Part shown: one piece after another, positions 34,011 to 46,654 of the stretch
Position numbering within the stretch: position 1 is the first letter of the stretch
Layout of the letters: each line of letters starts with the position of its first letter
NCBI GenBank assembly: GCA_009760855.2
Contig: WPIO01000017.1
Location: forward strand, 6,603,501-6,667,500
DNA length: 64,000 nt
Direction: 5' to 3'
Origin: Cristatella mucedo
Taxonomy: Eukaryota > Bryozoa > Phylactolaemata > Cristatellidae
Position numbers and translations under genes: made by a program
The notes under the pieces: model-generated
Databases searched by the model: none
What the model was told of the DNA's origin: nothing
What the model saw: only the letters and a program-made list of their open reading frames with translations

Positions 34011-34488
34011 ACGCGCCGTTGACAACCGACGTAGTCTAGCAGCAGTAGATTGGTTTAGCATTCCTGAACGAGGTCCTGAAATGCGAGCGCGAAGAACCGA
34101 CTAAAGCCATCTAGTCCCGGTGGCCATTGTCTCTGGACTCGTGCTGTCTTTGTTTATGATTATCCGCGCCATTACGCTCGGCTTCACAAAATCCTCGAGG
34201 AGTGGCCGCAGCTTCTGTCGCTGTACGTTCATTCGTTCGAGTAATAAGAGGGTTTTCTACAATGCCAGGCAGGCGCAATACAGTTACGCTGCACGACTGC
34301 CCAAAACGGAGGCGCGTGCGGCTGGCATGTAGGCGTGTGCGATCATCGCCGTCACAATTCTGAATGACTCCTCCCCCCCCCGCCTGGTCAGGAATTGAAT
34401 TCACCAGCTTCTGCGTTGTATCTTCTGCCGTAGGGAATTTCCCATAGTCTATTTTTATCGTAAAGGTCGGCTACGGGTGTAAGCAGAA

Positions 34489-34600
34489 CAACGTGTCGCA
34501 ATCGGCCCATTGTCGTTTTATGGGGTTCAAATCAGGCTACAGGCTGGGCCACTGCATAAGCACCGAGCCGGGCATAGTCGAAAAAGTACTGAGCTCAAGT
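34489..34600 (-). pseudogene. Tc1/mariner transposase fragment
   Basis: On the minus strand the text MQWPSL*PDLNPIKRQWA contains the WPSxSPDLNPIE-type block around the second catalytic Asp of Tc1/mariner DDE transposases, with a stop inside it. Flanking residues upstream (STMPGSVL) fit the segment between the two catalytic aspartates. Only about 110 bp is recognisable; no terminal repeats were found. Confidence 0.72.
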
Positions 34601-34681
34601 TACTGTTGGTCGTGCATGCACTTTGGATCTTAAACCTCAAATACACTCAAATACACTGCTCAGAGCAAGTTACATTTGATA

Positions 34682-34752
34682 GCGACCGTAAGCACTTGGT
34701 AGCAAGGCAACGACCGTAAGCACTTGGTAACAAGGCAGCGACCGTAAGCACA
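34682..34752. repeat. 28-bp tandem repeat, 2.5 units
   Basis: CGACCGTAAGCACTTGGTA occurs twice at 28-bp spacing and CGACCGTAAGCAC a third time. A CTCAAATACA doublet precedes it near 34636-34658. Confidence 0.8.
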
Positions 34753-34914
34753 CTGCCATGCCATGTGGCCGGTGAAGTACTTTTTTGGTCCCGCTTGCAG
34801 TGGTGGCGCGAAATCATTGCCCCCTGACACCCACGCTGCCTGGACGCCAAAAGACAGGGTGCGCCCGCCCTGCTAGTGCTGACGGTGGGAAGCTAACTCT
34901 AAACGCGAGGTAGC

Positions 34915-35540
34915 TGATCGAGAGAGACAGAGACAGACAGAGAGAGATAGAGAGAGACAGAGACAGAAGGAGACAGACGGAGACAGACGGCGACAGACGG
35001 CGACAAACGGCGACAGACGGCGACAGACGGCGACAGACGGCGAAAAATGGCGACAGACGGCGACAGACGGCGTCAAACGGAGACACTCAGAGACAGGTGG
35101 AGACACTCGGAGACAGGCGGAGACACTCGCAGACACTCGGAGACAGGCGGAGACACTCGGAAACAGGCGGAGACAGACGGAGACAGACGGAGACAGACGG
35201 AGACAGACGGAGACAGACGGAGACAGACGGAGACAGACGGAGACAGACGGAGACAGACGGAGACAGACGGAGACAGACGGAGACAGACGGAGACAGACGG
35301 AGACAGACGGAGACAGACGGAGACAGACGGAGACAGACGGAGACAGACGGAGACAGACGGAGACAGACGGAGACAGACGGAGACAGACGGAGACAGACGG
35401 AGACAGACGGAGACAGACGGAGACAGACGGAGACAGACAGAGACAGACAGAGACAGACGGAGACAGACAGAGACAGACAGAGACAGACAGAGACAGACAG
35501 AGACAGACAGAGACAGACACAGAGGATACAGAGAGGAGAG
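34915..35540. repeat. 10-bp minisatellite (AGACAGACGG)n
   Basis: Zones run from left to right. First is a GACAGAGA mixture, then CGACAGACGG units (about 34981-35080), then alternating AGACACTCGG/AGACAGGCGG units (35081-35170). Next come 26 consecutive identical AGACAGACGG units (35171-35430), then AGACAGACAG units to about 35520 and a GA run to 35557. The unit has no stop codon in any frame of either strand, so long frames here (for example plus 35047-35574) are artefacts. Confidence 0.95.
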
Positions 35541-35559
35541 AGAGAGAGAGAGAGAGAGC

Positions 35560-36370
35560 CTGATCGGCTTGTAATTTGGCTGCTTATCTCTACGTTAGAT
35601 TAACGTCGTGGCCGTCGCGCATTGGTCAGTAGCCATATGCCAGGCTCAGACCACATGCTGGGCGATACTCAGGTTCACTCGTCGGTCACATCTTTAAGAA
35701 AAAGCTTTCGGGACGTCTTAGAGTACTCTTTTTGAAAGGCGGGTGGAGGGTTATCTCTCCTCACTGTGAAGTTAGCCTATATCGTGGTCAGAGCCCACAG
35801 CTGTCTATCTGTCTATTGCCATGTATGTAGGGGATGGACATCTGAGAATCGACAGCCCTTCGGTGTAAGTTCGTTCTGCTGTATTCTAAGTAATCTTGTG
35901 TGCGGCTATGGTCCCCCTGCGCCAATCAAAATGGGTAATGTGGACCAGTCTGACATTGAGATTCTGTATCGAGGCTTGAAATAGCCAGGTCAGGCCAGGT
36001 ACACTACTGCTAATGGTGCAACTAGTCGGTGGGCAGTCGATGGTCGCCAAGCAATATGATCAAGACAAGTTGATCAAATAAAAGGTAAAAACGCTTGATT
36101 TTGACAATGGAAGTACTTTCAGACCCGACCTCTGTCGGTAAGTTGGGCCTAATAGTATATTTAGCTCATATAAAAAAGTAATACTGCGAGTCACTCTAAC
36201 GGGTGTGAACAGGTGGCAGTCACTTGACCGGTAATAAAGAGATACTAGGCTCGATTCCCTGTAGGTTAAGTCCTAAGTTCTTCTGCAGGTGATCGCCGGG
36301 CTCTGCGTTGACAAATTTTTGAAACGCAAGTACCCGTCCATTTGTAGTCACCTCAAAATACTTTCTATTA
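35560..36370. other. Stretch without recognised gene
   Basis: Short frames only. A weak tRNA-like phrase (GGCTCGATTCCCTG near 36250) is not enough to call a SINE. Confidence 0.25.
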
Positions 36371-37224
36371 AATAATAATAATAATAATAATATTGCACTT
36401 GATAAAGCGCTCTCAGAGAACTTAATCTCTTTCTAGGCGCTTTACATTTGCTGCAAAGTGATACGCAATAGAATAGTAAGTAAAATCATGCTTGAAAAAC
36501 AAACGAAATGAATAACATGGTTAGGGGTTACATGCACTGGGTCAGCATGCAAATGTGGTTAGTGGCAGCATGAACAGTGTCAGCACGCATAAGCACATCG
36601 AGGACGAATCACAAGGACCCACTAAATGCTGTCCTAAATAGGTATGTTTTTAAGTTTCTTTTAAATGTGGTCAGGTCAGGGGATGTTCTGATGCAGGTCG
36701 GAGGGAGTTCCAGGCTGTGGGAGCATACGAGCTAAATGCACGGTCTCCAAAGGATTTAAGGTTTGTACGAGGTATTTCTAGACTGTTGGATTCCGAAAAG
36801 CGAGTGGTACGATGCTTTGCCTGATGGGGTAGTATCTCTGAAAGATAGGCTGGAGCCATAGAATGAAGAGACCTAAAAGTGAGCGACAAAACCTTGAAGT
36901 CAATCCGTTGCTTGACTGGTAACCAGTGCAGGTCGGCGAGAAGTGGAGTAATGTGGCAACTGCGACGCTCACGACAGACAAGCCTAGCTGCAGAGTTTTG
37001 CACCAGCTGCAATCGCCTGATCGCACATGCTGGTAGGCCAGTAAGCAGTGAGTTGCAGAAGTCGAGACGAGATGTCACGAATGCATGGACCAACTTGGAC
37101 GTGGTATCCTTATCTAAACAAGCCGTAATTTTAGCAATGTTATGAAGCTGAAAATAGGCTGATTTGACTGTGGAGCTGATGTGGTCGTCTAACGAGAGGT
37201 CGCTTTGGAATATGACACCTAGAC
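36371..37224 (-). mobile_element. LINE-A copy, 3' 850 bp
   Basis: Begins with (TAA)n and the reverse-complemented tail. The minus frame at 36671-37267 is open for 198 codons: IFQSDLSLDDHISSTVKSAY, FCNSLLTGLPACAIRRLQLV, LHWLPVKQRIDFKVLSLTF and FSSYAPTAWNSLRPASEHP. The sequence is very close to the copies at 8.7 and 14.9 kb. The 5' end is truncated after GACACCTAG. Confidence 0.88.
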
Positions 37225-37850
37225 AAGTGCTGAAAGTCTTTACTTTGGCTTGATCGCATGCATGCACGATGTCTCTTCGCGGTAGCTTGTGCTTGAAATA
37301 CTAGATAGCAGTCCAACAAAACCGGCACTTAACTTCATTGGGCTCCGGTTTATGTCGTAAACGAGGCCTCGCCTCTGTCGTCATCTTGGCCGTGACTTTC
37401 GTAGCAACACAAGCTTGTGTCAAATTTTGGCTTTCCAAGAAAACACCGCGTGTAGTTAGGGAGTCGCTTACTAGCAATGTCTGTCGGCAAGTGGCAGCAC
37501 ATTAATGCAGCACGTTGAAACGTGACGGAGAAACGGGAGCAGCGCCAGAAAATAAGTAACGCGGCCGCCGAGCTCATCAGCGGCGCTTGGTCACTTGGCG
37601 ATTTCAGCAGAAGCAAGCAACGGCTCCGAGTTGCATCGCATCATTTTGACTACAAAGTAGCAGCATTAGTGGGGCAGCAGTCCTAGCCGTTTGTTCATTA
37701 ACATACATCACGCGTTAACGAGCTGGCATCACCTGGAGTTTGCATCTTATTATTGAGATTTTGAATATTGAGCTCAGCTGCCACCACAATTGGGCTTGGC
37801 TTGCCTTGCCTTCGGTCCGATCGGGCATGTCCCGGCCAAACACGAAGGGT
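37225..37850. other. Stretch without recognised gene
   Basis: No domain or repeat recognised before the CT microsatellite. Confidence 0.25.
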
Positions 37851-38012
<162 letters not shown>

Positions 38013-39204
38013 GCATCTCGGACTGACACGAGAAGGTCTTCGAGCACTCGACGCCAGAGGGGCTTCGAGTAATCTTCAGAAGACTCTCCGCCAGCCGCAG
38101 CGCATTGCGATTAGTCATTATTGACGCCTGTTGCTACGGGCAGAGAAATACTCGGGAGATGAGTCGACTTAACGAGGCGCTTGGGACTTTTAAATAGGAA
38201 ACAGCTCACGCGTGAGCCTTTACGGGGATTATCTTACAAAGTCTATCAGAACTAAGGAGTTGTGAAGTTTCAATTTCCCCAATGCCGACTCTTAATGCAC
38301 TCGGGACTAATGCAAGGGATCGACGCACCGCGGATCGACGCATCTGATCTGCCCGCAGCTCTGCCAGACGCGTGCAACTTGTCAGCCATCTCGTTAGTCT
38401 CGGTTGGTGCCGATACAAATGCGAAGCGTAAGTGTGAAGCTAGCCACACTCTTAGGCAGCTCGGCACGCAGCAGCTCTGCCAGCAGCCTAGTTACTCCGG
38501 TCATCACATCCAGCTACAAGCTCTAGGCCAGGTAAGCAATGGCGTTTCTTTCTCGTGCTATTACGATGAAAAAGTGGCCATTCGCTTGGACCATCTTAGC
38601 GGCCACTTGCCGCTATAACTCGGAGCCCACCTTTCAAAAAGAAAATTCAGTATCGAATCCTTACTGAGATTTCTTAACACTGTTTGATAGTTGAGATCTT
38701 TTTCTGTACTCATTGTTCTTGAGTTTACTCTGGAAATCGCAATCCTGTCAATAGGGCGCTCTGAGGAATGGAACCGCATCTTTAACCCCACAAATTAGAT
38801 TTTCTATCACTAAAACCACGGGGCTACTTATTCGCGACCAGGTTGTTCTAGAGAAGCTGTGTGCATTTACTATGACCGAGACACGGTCGACTCCTAGTGG
38901 GTCTAGTGGCTGCGCATCTGAGACCACGCCGCCCGGGTTCTGATCCGATTCTTTCAGCGCGTGCAATCTGACTAGGCCAATGGCTGGGTCGTTGTCGATG
39001 TTCGCTAATGCTTCGGCTATACAACCTGCAGCTTTGTGCATAGGCCACGGCTTCAGTCAGTTGCAATCAGATTCCCATTAAAGACTGTCTCTCGCAATTT
39101 CGATGAACCTCCCTCCCTGTAGCTAGTTAATCTTGTTTTTGGAGGGTTTTCGGGATTCCTCGCCAAAACATTCCTGAGTGACAGGCCGCCATTGATGGCT
39201 GGAT
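38013..39204. other. Stretch without recognised gene
   Basis: A 118-codon plus frame (38262-38618) contains GGCCAG|GTAAGCA near 38530, a good donor-like site, but no recognisable protein. It could be an exon of an unknown gene; evidence is thin. Confidence 0.25.
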
Positions 39205-39500
39205 ACTTCAGCATTCACGTTGACTACCATAGTAACAGTCAGATCCGTTCATACATTGACTTTCAGGAGAGTCTGGGCTTCGTCCAACGAGTTAGTCACG
39301 CGACTTGTAGCCGGAGGCCACGATCTGGATCTCGCGATCACTAATGATGCCCATCCCACTGACCTCGTTATGTGCCCTCGTGTCGTATCCGAACATTGCC
39401 GATTCTCAATTGCTGCTCCTCTTCCGCCGTGTGCGCAGGCTAGCACCGTGTTTTCCAAGCGAGACAAATTGAAACGCATTCATGCTGAGAAAATCTTTTG
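39205..39500 (+). mobile_element. LINE endonuclease C-terminal fragment
   Basis: Encodes LVAGGHDLDLAITNDAHPTD and LVMCPRVVSEHCRFS. This matches THVGGHILYLVIPKDVFPTD and WDHCSVSF of the LINE-B endonuclease at about 46 kb. The TH..GH.LDL.IT...SDH pattern is typical of the APE-type endonuclease end. Confidence 0.75.
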
Positions 39501-40321
39501 AAATCTTTTTTTCAACACAGGTCTTCTCGATCTGCATCCAGAAACGGACGACATCAGTGGCCCGCTACTCTCATCGGTGCAGTAAACTTGAAACTTTAGA
39601 GTGCTTTCGACGAGCGCACTTCTTCGAGTTTCTTCTTCTTCTTCTTTGAGTTCAAGCCATCTGTATGCCGTTTTCAGCCCACAGTCTGCCCACACCCTGT
39701 CTGCTCCGAGCCACCTTTCGAGCGATCCGCTCTTTTGAATGCGCGGACTCTCGACTCGATTGCAGTAACGATCGAGCGCGGCCAGGCCAGGCCAGGCCAG
39801 GCAATCCGAGAGCGCCCCATTCAGGAGCAACTAGAGCACACGTGCGCGCAGATCGAGTGATGCATTAGATATGAGATATTTAATTGCGTGATGCGGTATT
39901 CACTTCACTTGATGCTCACTTTGCCTGCATGAGGTATTTACTCGTCCAATGGAGCCTCTACTACGAGGCGCCCTGGGTTGACGTTCTTCATCCCTCTTTT
40001 CTTTACAGTTCTCGCCAGAATCTTCCACCAAACCTAGCTCCGCTCCGCTATTCCCACTGCTTTTTAGAAGCGAGTCAAAAATAAGTTGTACCCACCTTTC
40101 TTCCATTCCCCGACATTCTCCCTTCGACCGACTACGTCGACAGCCAAGCTCCCTAGGCGCCTTCAATTTTCAGGCCAAGTGCTGACCCCTAGCGGCTCGC
40201 AGCTTTTGTGAGCGTCCGAAGCTGTTGATCAAGGAAAACTAAATTGCGACATTCCTCTTTCCTTTATCAACGTGGAAATATCCTGGATCTGAAATATTCA
40301 CAGCTCTTAAATTAGTAAATA
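39501..40321. other. Stretch without recognised gene
   Basis: Has a small GGCCA repeat near 39780-39800 and short frames only. Confidence 0.25.
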
Positions 40322-40500
40322 AAGCTGTCTCAGTCTGTAGTTCTACAAAGGTATAAGGACTAAGCGGGCGCCATTGATGGAGAGGGCTCTATAGCGCACT
40401 CAGAGCCTGAGCGGCTCTTGGCGCACATGCGCAAGGCCAACGAACTCCGTCCCACGCAGCAAAGAAAAAGTGAGAAGCGTGGCTGAGTCAGGAGGGTTGC
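40322..40500 (-). mobile_element. LINE-B 3' UTR fragment
   Basis: CTGTCTCAGTCTGTAGTTCT, TATAGCGCACTCAGAGCCTG, AGCGGCTCTTGGCGCACATG and AAGAAAAAGTGAGAAGCGTG parallel the LINE-B 3' region in reverse orientation. Confidence 0.68.
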
Positions 40501-40568
40501 CAAGAAGCGACACTTCACACTCGTTTCGAACACGTGACGAGTTTCTATAAGCAGCCTTGTGGCCATTT

Positions 40569-40613
<45 letters not shown>

Positions 40614-43509
40614 TGGGAGGCCGTCTGCTGCAGGTCCGGATGCCGAAAAAGAAGTTCGCCGCACCCCCCCCCCCCCGCGGGGCGCGATTCAGCAACCTAA
40701 CGCCGCACGGGTCTGGGTTGCTTGGCGCGACTGGGCTGCCTCGACTTTATAAGACAGACTTTCAACGCCTTCCACTGTCAAAAAACATCGTTGAGTCCCC
40801 CATCGGCGTCGAAGGCCCTGCGAACCTTTCACGCGGCTACCAGGCTTCCGGGATACGCTGGCAGGCTGGTACGGCTGCGGTTTCGGAAGCCCTATCGGGC
40901 GAAGCACATTCGGCGCAGCGATTCAGCGTGTTCCTCCGCTAACACAATCGACCGCGCCTTTCCTCGGGCGGGGCTAAACGCTCAAGTGCGCGCATTCTGA
41001 GCTCGCGCTTCGCGTCAGTTTCCAGACGCGCTGTCGTTACTCTATCGGGGAAATTCGTACTGCTAGAGATGCTACCACGTGGGCAAAGTCTATTCAGGCA
41101 AATAGAAAAGAAGAGCGCGCTTCTGGCGCGAAACTGAAAACTCGTCAAGTTGCTGCGAGCGTAGCTTTTCTGCTGACGAACTCCGGCCGGGCCCGACTTC
41201 TGATCGGAACATCGGGCTCTTCCCAAAGTGGGAAGCAGCGCGTTTTCCAAAGGGGCTTAACGGCCTCGGTCTGGGCGGTGTGCCTTCGGCGTACTGATTC
41301 GGGCTGTTTCTGCAGCGCAATGCCACCGATGTTTTTAGATAGATTTAAGCACGCTTATGAGATAGGCAGCTTTTGGAGTACAACAAAGGGCTCTAACAAT
41401 GGCGGTAAGGTCTCTTTCAGTATTGCGCCCAAAACGGCTCTCGGACGCCCTCATTGGGTGCAGATATTCAGACTTTCCCAAAGTGAGTTACAACCATTTT
41501 TTCAGAGGAGTCGAAAAGCCTGTGTTATCGGTGTTTCTTGGGCAGAAAAATCCGAGTATAATTTCCGCAAAGCTACCAATTAATGGTCACCATTTCTATA
41601 AAGAAATCTAGCAAATTTTCACGGAGGATAGGCTAACGTGGCCTTCTGGGTGGCGCACCCTTGACGCAGTCTCACGGTCTGCCTCTAGAGGCGGCCACAA
41701 AGGCATTTCGTCGGTGCCCCGTCGGAGCTTAATTTCAAAATTGGTCAATTGGGATGACGTTTAGCTTAAGGAAATGCTACAAAAATCAATTTTCAAATCA
41801 GTTCAATAGACTGATAGAAAGTGGCGACCTAAAAACCCTGGACATTTGCCTAGTGATTTAAATATGTAGATGGTTCGCCTTTGGTCGTTCTGGCGTGGAG
41901 CTGCAACGGATCGAATGAGCTGTATCTGTTGAGCCTTAGGCTCGAACAAAGTCCGCCAGCTCTTCCGGTTGACCACAGCAAATCCACGAAGTAACTGTTA
42001 GGCTTTAAAATTTAGTGAATACAATTACTGAATATAAATAATTTCATTGTGGTTATAGAAGCTTTTCGGCCTTAAAAACTCAGAATTTTTCTGGAGGAAG
42101 AGGCAGCAGCCATTTTCCTTCAGATGGGACTAGCTGGGCTGCTAGCGTTGCTATCCTCTAGCATGCACGTTCTGGTTCGGTTTCCTAGGGTATAGCCATT
42201 TTTCAAGAAGTTTATACTCTATAGGATTACTGCATAGGTTATTTCCTATCTGGATGCGTTTTAAGAGACCAGCAGATTTCGAAGAGAGGTCCTTTACCTT
42301 TCGTGCTAATCCACTCAAAGTCGAGGATTAGCATTCCCGTGCCAATGTACTGGCTGCACCCTTGCATGCACACACTCTGTACTGGGGAACTCCAAGTTCT
42401 AAGACAACCTTCGATGTTAGACACCTTGAGCTCACGGTCCACTCTAGAACTTTCGTTGTTCCCGTAGCTGGAAAAAGTGAAGTGCCTTGATTGGTTGGCT
42501 AACCTTTGGCAACTTCCCCGGCATTAAAGTGAAATGTAACACATACTATAGAATAATTTAAGCTGTTTACTGGCCTATTAATTGCTTTTAGTACAATCAG
42601 TTCACGATAGGCACGTGCCCATCTGCTTACGCGCAGTTAAATAACAATCGTTATTAGTCATACCTCGTTCAACCCAGCCATTAAAAATATATCTCAGCGG
42701 TATAATGTTCGCTAATGTGATAGCCGGCGAATGATTATTGTAAGTTTCAAAAATAGAGATAATACACTTTTTATATGATCTGTTGGATGAGAGTCTTTCC
42801 AATATTTCCAAAATATCGTGGGCTCTTCTGAATAGATATTGATTCTGCACGTATTCAACCGCGTGAGCACCTTCAATGCAGGGTTTGCACCCTGAAAAGT
42901 ATGAGCACGCACCAAGATACATTCCCAGTAGGATGACCGGAATGGTCATACCTTGACAAATTCCTTTGTACTTACGTATCGAAATAATGAAGATTCAGGC
43001 ATATGACTAGTTTTCAATAGCTCGTGACGCCATCGTATTGTATCATGCTGGTCAGTACGATTTTGTTGCGACTAAAAGTCATCATGGTGGCGTCTGCCGT
43101 TTTATTTTTTATTTTTTGGGCAAAAATTTTAAACTAGATATTTCTCACCCTCGTCAATGCATGCCTTCCTAATTTAAGAATATCTTAGGAGACCAATAAT
43201 TTTTAGACGAAGTTATACTGCATAATAATTTTCAGGTCGCAGAACCTAAATAGCCAGCTTTAGTTAGAAAACGGAGCTCGCAATCTAACTAAGTGAGAAA
43301 TGGGAAAATATGCTTATGGATGTTTCAATAATCAATGAGAATTGTACTAATTAGCTGATTTAAACTGCAATCACAGCTAATTTTCATATTCCTCTGAGGT
43401 ATTTGCATTTAAGTCTTGGGCTACGTCAAAGTAATTTTTGTAAAGCTACGCTATCACTGTGGGTACAGTAAATATCTATGCCAGTATTACCTATTTTGAA
43501 CAACTTGAA
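40501..43509. other. 3-kb stretch without recognised gene; GA microsatellite at 40571-40611
   Basis: Left part is GC-rich with an uninterrupted GA run and a C12 run near 40665. From about 41.6 kb it becomes AT-rich. A 115-codon minus frame at 42602-42949 starts with a hydrophobic, signal-peptide-like stretch (IPVILLGMYLGACSYFSG), but nothing else supports a gene. Confidence 0.3.
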
Positions 43510-43625
43510 ATCTCGTCTTAATAATAATAATTATTATTACTATAATAGATTTGCATAGCACAATTATAGAAGTGAATCTCTTTGAAGGCACTTTACATAC
43601 GATGTAAACGAAACATGATCAAACG
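43510..43625 (-). mobile_element. LINE-A 3' tail fragment (diverged)
   Basis: (TAA)n, then ATTTGCATAGCACAATTATA, GTGAATCTCTTTGAAGGCAC, TTTACATACGATGTAAACGA and AACATGATCAAACGG. Confidence 0.55.
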
Positions 43626-43627
43626 GT

Positions 43628-46600
43628 TAATGTAACGTATCTCCGTCTGAAACTTCACTTTTTTACGTAAGAGAGGTTTGTACAGCTCACTCACAGCCTA
43701 AGCCGCTTTCGATGCGCATTTGGTAGCCAGCAGACTTCATCTCAGAAAACAAAGAGAAAGTGGGAAGCATAGCAGAGTCAGGTGAGCAGTTGAGGTAGTG
43801 AGTAGCATGGAAGTAGCAGCTCAAAACCACTGAAAAGGATGAGCCATAGTCGGCAGCAGGAGAGTAGCTGTCGTTGTTTAAGAATAGTGGAAGCGAGTTT
43901 CGCAGTCTGGGACCTGCCGAGCTAAAGCTTCTGTTGCCAAAGATCTATAAGCGGAGGAATGTAACAGTTAATTTATTATCCATACAGGACCTGTGGGCAC
44001 GATGAGGCTGAACTTGGTGCAACAGTTCAGCCAGGTATCGAGGAGCCAAGCCATGGTTGGGCTTGTGGGTCAGCATAAGAACTTTCCTCTGTATCCGTTC
44101 ATCAACCGATAGCCATCCTAGATCTTTTTGCAAAGGAGATACCTGGTCAAACCTCTGGGTCTTGAAAACTAGCCTTGTAGCCACAGTCATAGCCAGCTGC
44201 AGTGGCCTAGTTGCTTTCTTTGGTAGCCCAGCCAAAAGGGAATTACAATAATCAAGCTGAGATAGAACTAAAGAGCTAGCTAAGTTTTTTGCAAGCCATT
44301 GTGGAAGGCAACTCCTAATCTTAGATATGGATCGGAAGTGCTGGCAAGCTGTAGAAGCAGTCCTCTGAATGAAGCTTTTATAATTTACGCAGCTCTCGAA
44401 AACGACACCTAAATTTCGAGCACGTGGTGATGGTTCCGAAATAGCATCACCTATTAGAAGAACAACGCCTTCTAATGCAGGCAAATGCTTAGGGTGTCCT
44501 ATAAGCAGTAGTTATTTTTTATTGTCATTTAGTTTCAAGAAATTTTCAGATGTCCAGGATCGAGTGTCGAAAAGGCAAGCATTCAGTATATCAGTTGCTG
44601 CAACAGATTCCGACTGTTTGAATGACCAATAGAGCTGAGTATGATCAGCATAAAATTGATATCCTCTTCCATGATCCTTGATCACTTTCCTCAGATGTTG
44701 AGCATAAACGGATAATAGAAAATGCCCGAGGAAGGACCCTCAAGGGACTCCACATGTGATCCGTCTCATTTGTGAGACCTGACCCCCACACGACACGGAT
44801 CGAACACGATCAGATAAGTGCGATTTAAACCTCTAATGCCTTGTCTACCAGACCAATAATTTTCTCAATCTTTCAAGTAGGACATCGTGATCCATGGTTT
44901 TGAAAATCTAGCAGAGCTAGGCTAATTACATTCCCGTCATCGTTGTCATATAGAATGTCATTGTTAACACGGAGGAGAGCAGTTTCAGTGGAGTGCTCTC
45001 ACTAGAACCCCGAGCGAAATGTTTCTGACATTTATTCTTTTCAATATGTGTAACTAGCTGCTTAGCGACAATTTTTTAAAGAATGTTTGACATAAAAGGA
45101 AGAAGGGAAACTGGGCGATAGTTTGCAAGGACTTTGCATTTAATCCAGGATTTTTAAGTATCGATTCCAACGATTTCCGATTTGAAGGACTTGGATACGA
45201 CTCCTTTTTCCATGCAAGCATTAACAAATCTCGGTTATGGCACGGCTGAGCTTGTCTGCCAGTAAAAACGACAGAGATGATGGTATAGAATTTTCAGGAG
45301 ACGAGCTCTTTTGACTAGACCTTATTATGGTAGCCACATCACATGCGGAAACCTTGAGAAAACCTTTTAAAGAAGGTTACAGGTTGTGATTCCACAATTG
45401 ATTTACTCGCAGGTGGCTTTTCGGATGCACGAATGTGTAAAATGTTTTCAGTAAAGAAAACCTTTGCTGAAAACCTATGCTGAAAACCTTTCGGCTGAGC
45501 CATTAATTTCTGGGGAGTCACACCTCTCAGCATTGGCCAGTAAATTGCTTACTGTCTTATAAATCTGTTTTGAGTCCGCCTAGCAGAAATTCAGTTTTCG
45601 AGCGAAAAAAGAAGCCATGGCTCTCTTGAGCTTCCGGGTGTAAACTTGAATAAAGTTTTTGAAATTGACTAGATCTGCATCATACCCTGATTTTTTAAAA
45701 CGACATTCAAGCCTGCGCTGAACACGGTGCAACCTTTGAAGTTTTTTTGTAATTTGAAAGGAATCTCCATGAGTCTGTACACGGATAGAATGAGCGGGAG
45801 CATACCTGTCAAGAGAGTTTCATGTTCACTGCATCAGTGAGGCTATCGAGGCTGTCGGTCGAGTGTGGGTGCAGATCAAAAAGACCTGCATCACAAACCG
45901 ATTTCAAAAATGTTTCTATGTCAATCTTTTGTAAATTACGTCACTGGACAAGCTCGACATTACCCTGTACCTGCAAGGGAGCAGGAACAGTAAATGAGAC
46001 TGAACAATGGTCCCAGAGGGTCAGCGGCCACACCACAAGGTCAGTGGGGAAGACATCCTTAGGGATCACGAGATATAGAATATGGCCACCGACATGGGTG
46101 GCAAGATTAAAGTGTTGGACGAAAACCAAAATTCTACAGACAGTCAAGAAGTGAGCGGACCTTGCCATTGATAGGGTTGTCAACGCAAATACTGAAGTCT
46201 CCAGCGATCAGTAACCGCCTGTCGCACACAAATATTTTAGCGAGGAACTCCGAAAACTTCTCTATAAGCATGTTTAGACAGCCAGAAGGAGGCCATTATA
46301 TCACAAGAGTGAAAGGCACTGTCTTTGATGAGGACCTGATTGAAACTGATTCAAACAATGGTCCATCCGAAACACTGCACATCTTATAGCCAAACGATTC
46401 ACGAACAACAATTGCAACCACGCCACTAACCTTGTCAGAACACATAGACTGACAGAATAAGAACCCGGGTGGGGTGGTCTGAGATATACAGCTACTGGAA
46501 CAAGGCGTCATCCAAGTTTCGGTAAGCACAAATGCATCTAGCTTCTCCTGGACCACCTGGTCGTGGGTAAATAACCCATTTGTTTTTGCGAACGGACATT

Positions 46601-46640
46601 TAGCGGACGGAGTTAAAGAGGCCGTCCAACAACTGTGCGA
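43628..46640 (-). mobile_element. LINE-B, longest copy (endonuclease + linker + RT remnants)
   Basis: On the minus strand from right to left, the endonuclease N-terminus (46296-46706) shows LFTHDQVVQEKLDAFVLTET and WMTP. The endonuclease C-terminus (about 45941-46183) shows FVQHFNLATHVGGHILYLVI. The linker shows RRLECRFKKSGYDADL and FTENILHIRAS. The RT C-terminal half (about 43945-44484) shows ARNLGVVFESCVNYKSFIQR, CLPQWLAKNLASSLVLSQLD, YCNSLLAGLPKKATRPLQLA and LLHQVQPHRAHRSC. The RT YADD equivalent near 44640-44650 is mutated (YADH). The 3' end begins with AATGTAACGTATCTCCGTC. Multiple stops and shifts make it dead. Confidence 0.85.
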
Positions 46641-46654
46641 CGCCGATAGTGGTA

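Noticed and set aside
34969-35430. CRISPR array
   Set aside because: The tandem units are contiguous with no spacers, and the context is eukaryotic.
34814-35603. Long open frames on both strands with 10-residue repeats
   Set aside because: They arise because the 10-bp minisatellite unit has no stop in any frame; not proteins.
38262-38530. Exon ending in a GTAAGC donor
   Set aside because: The donor is good, but the translation is unrecognisable and no partner exon could be found.
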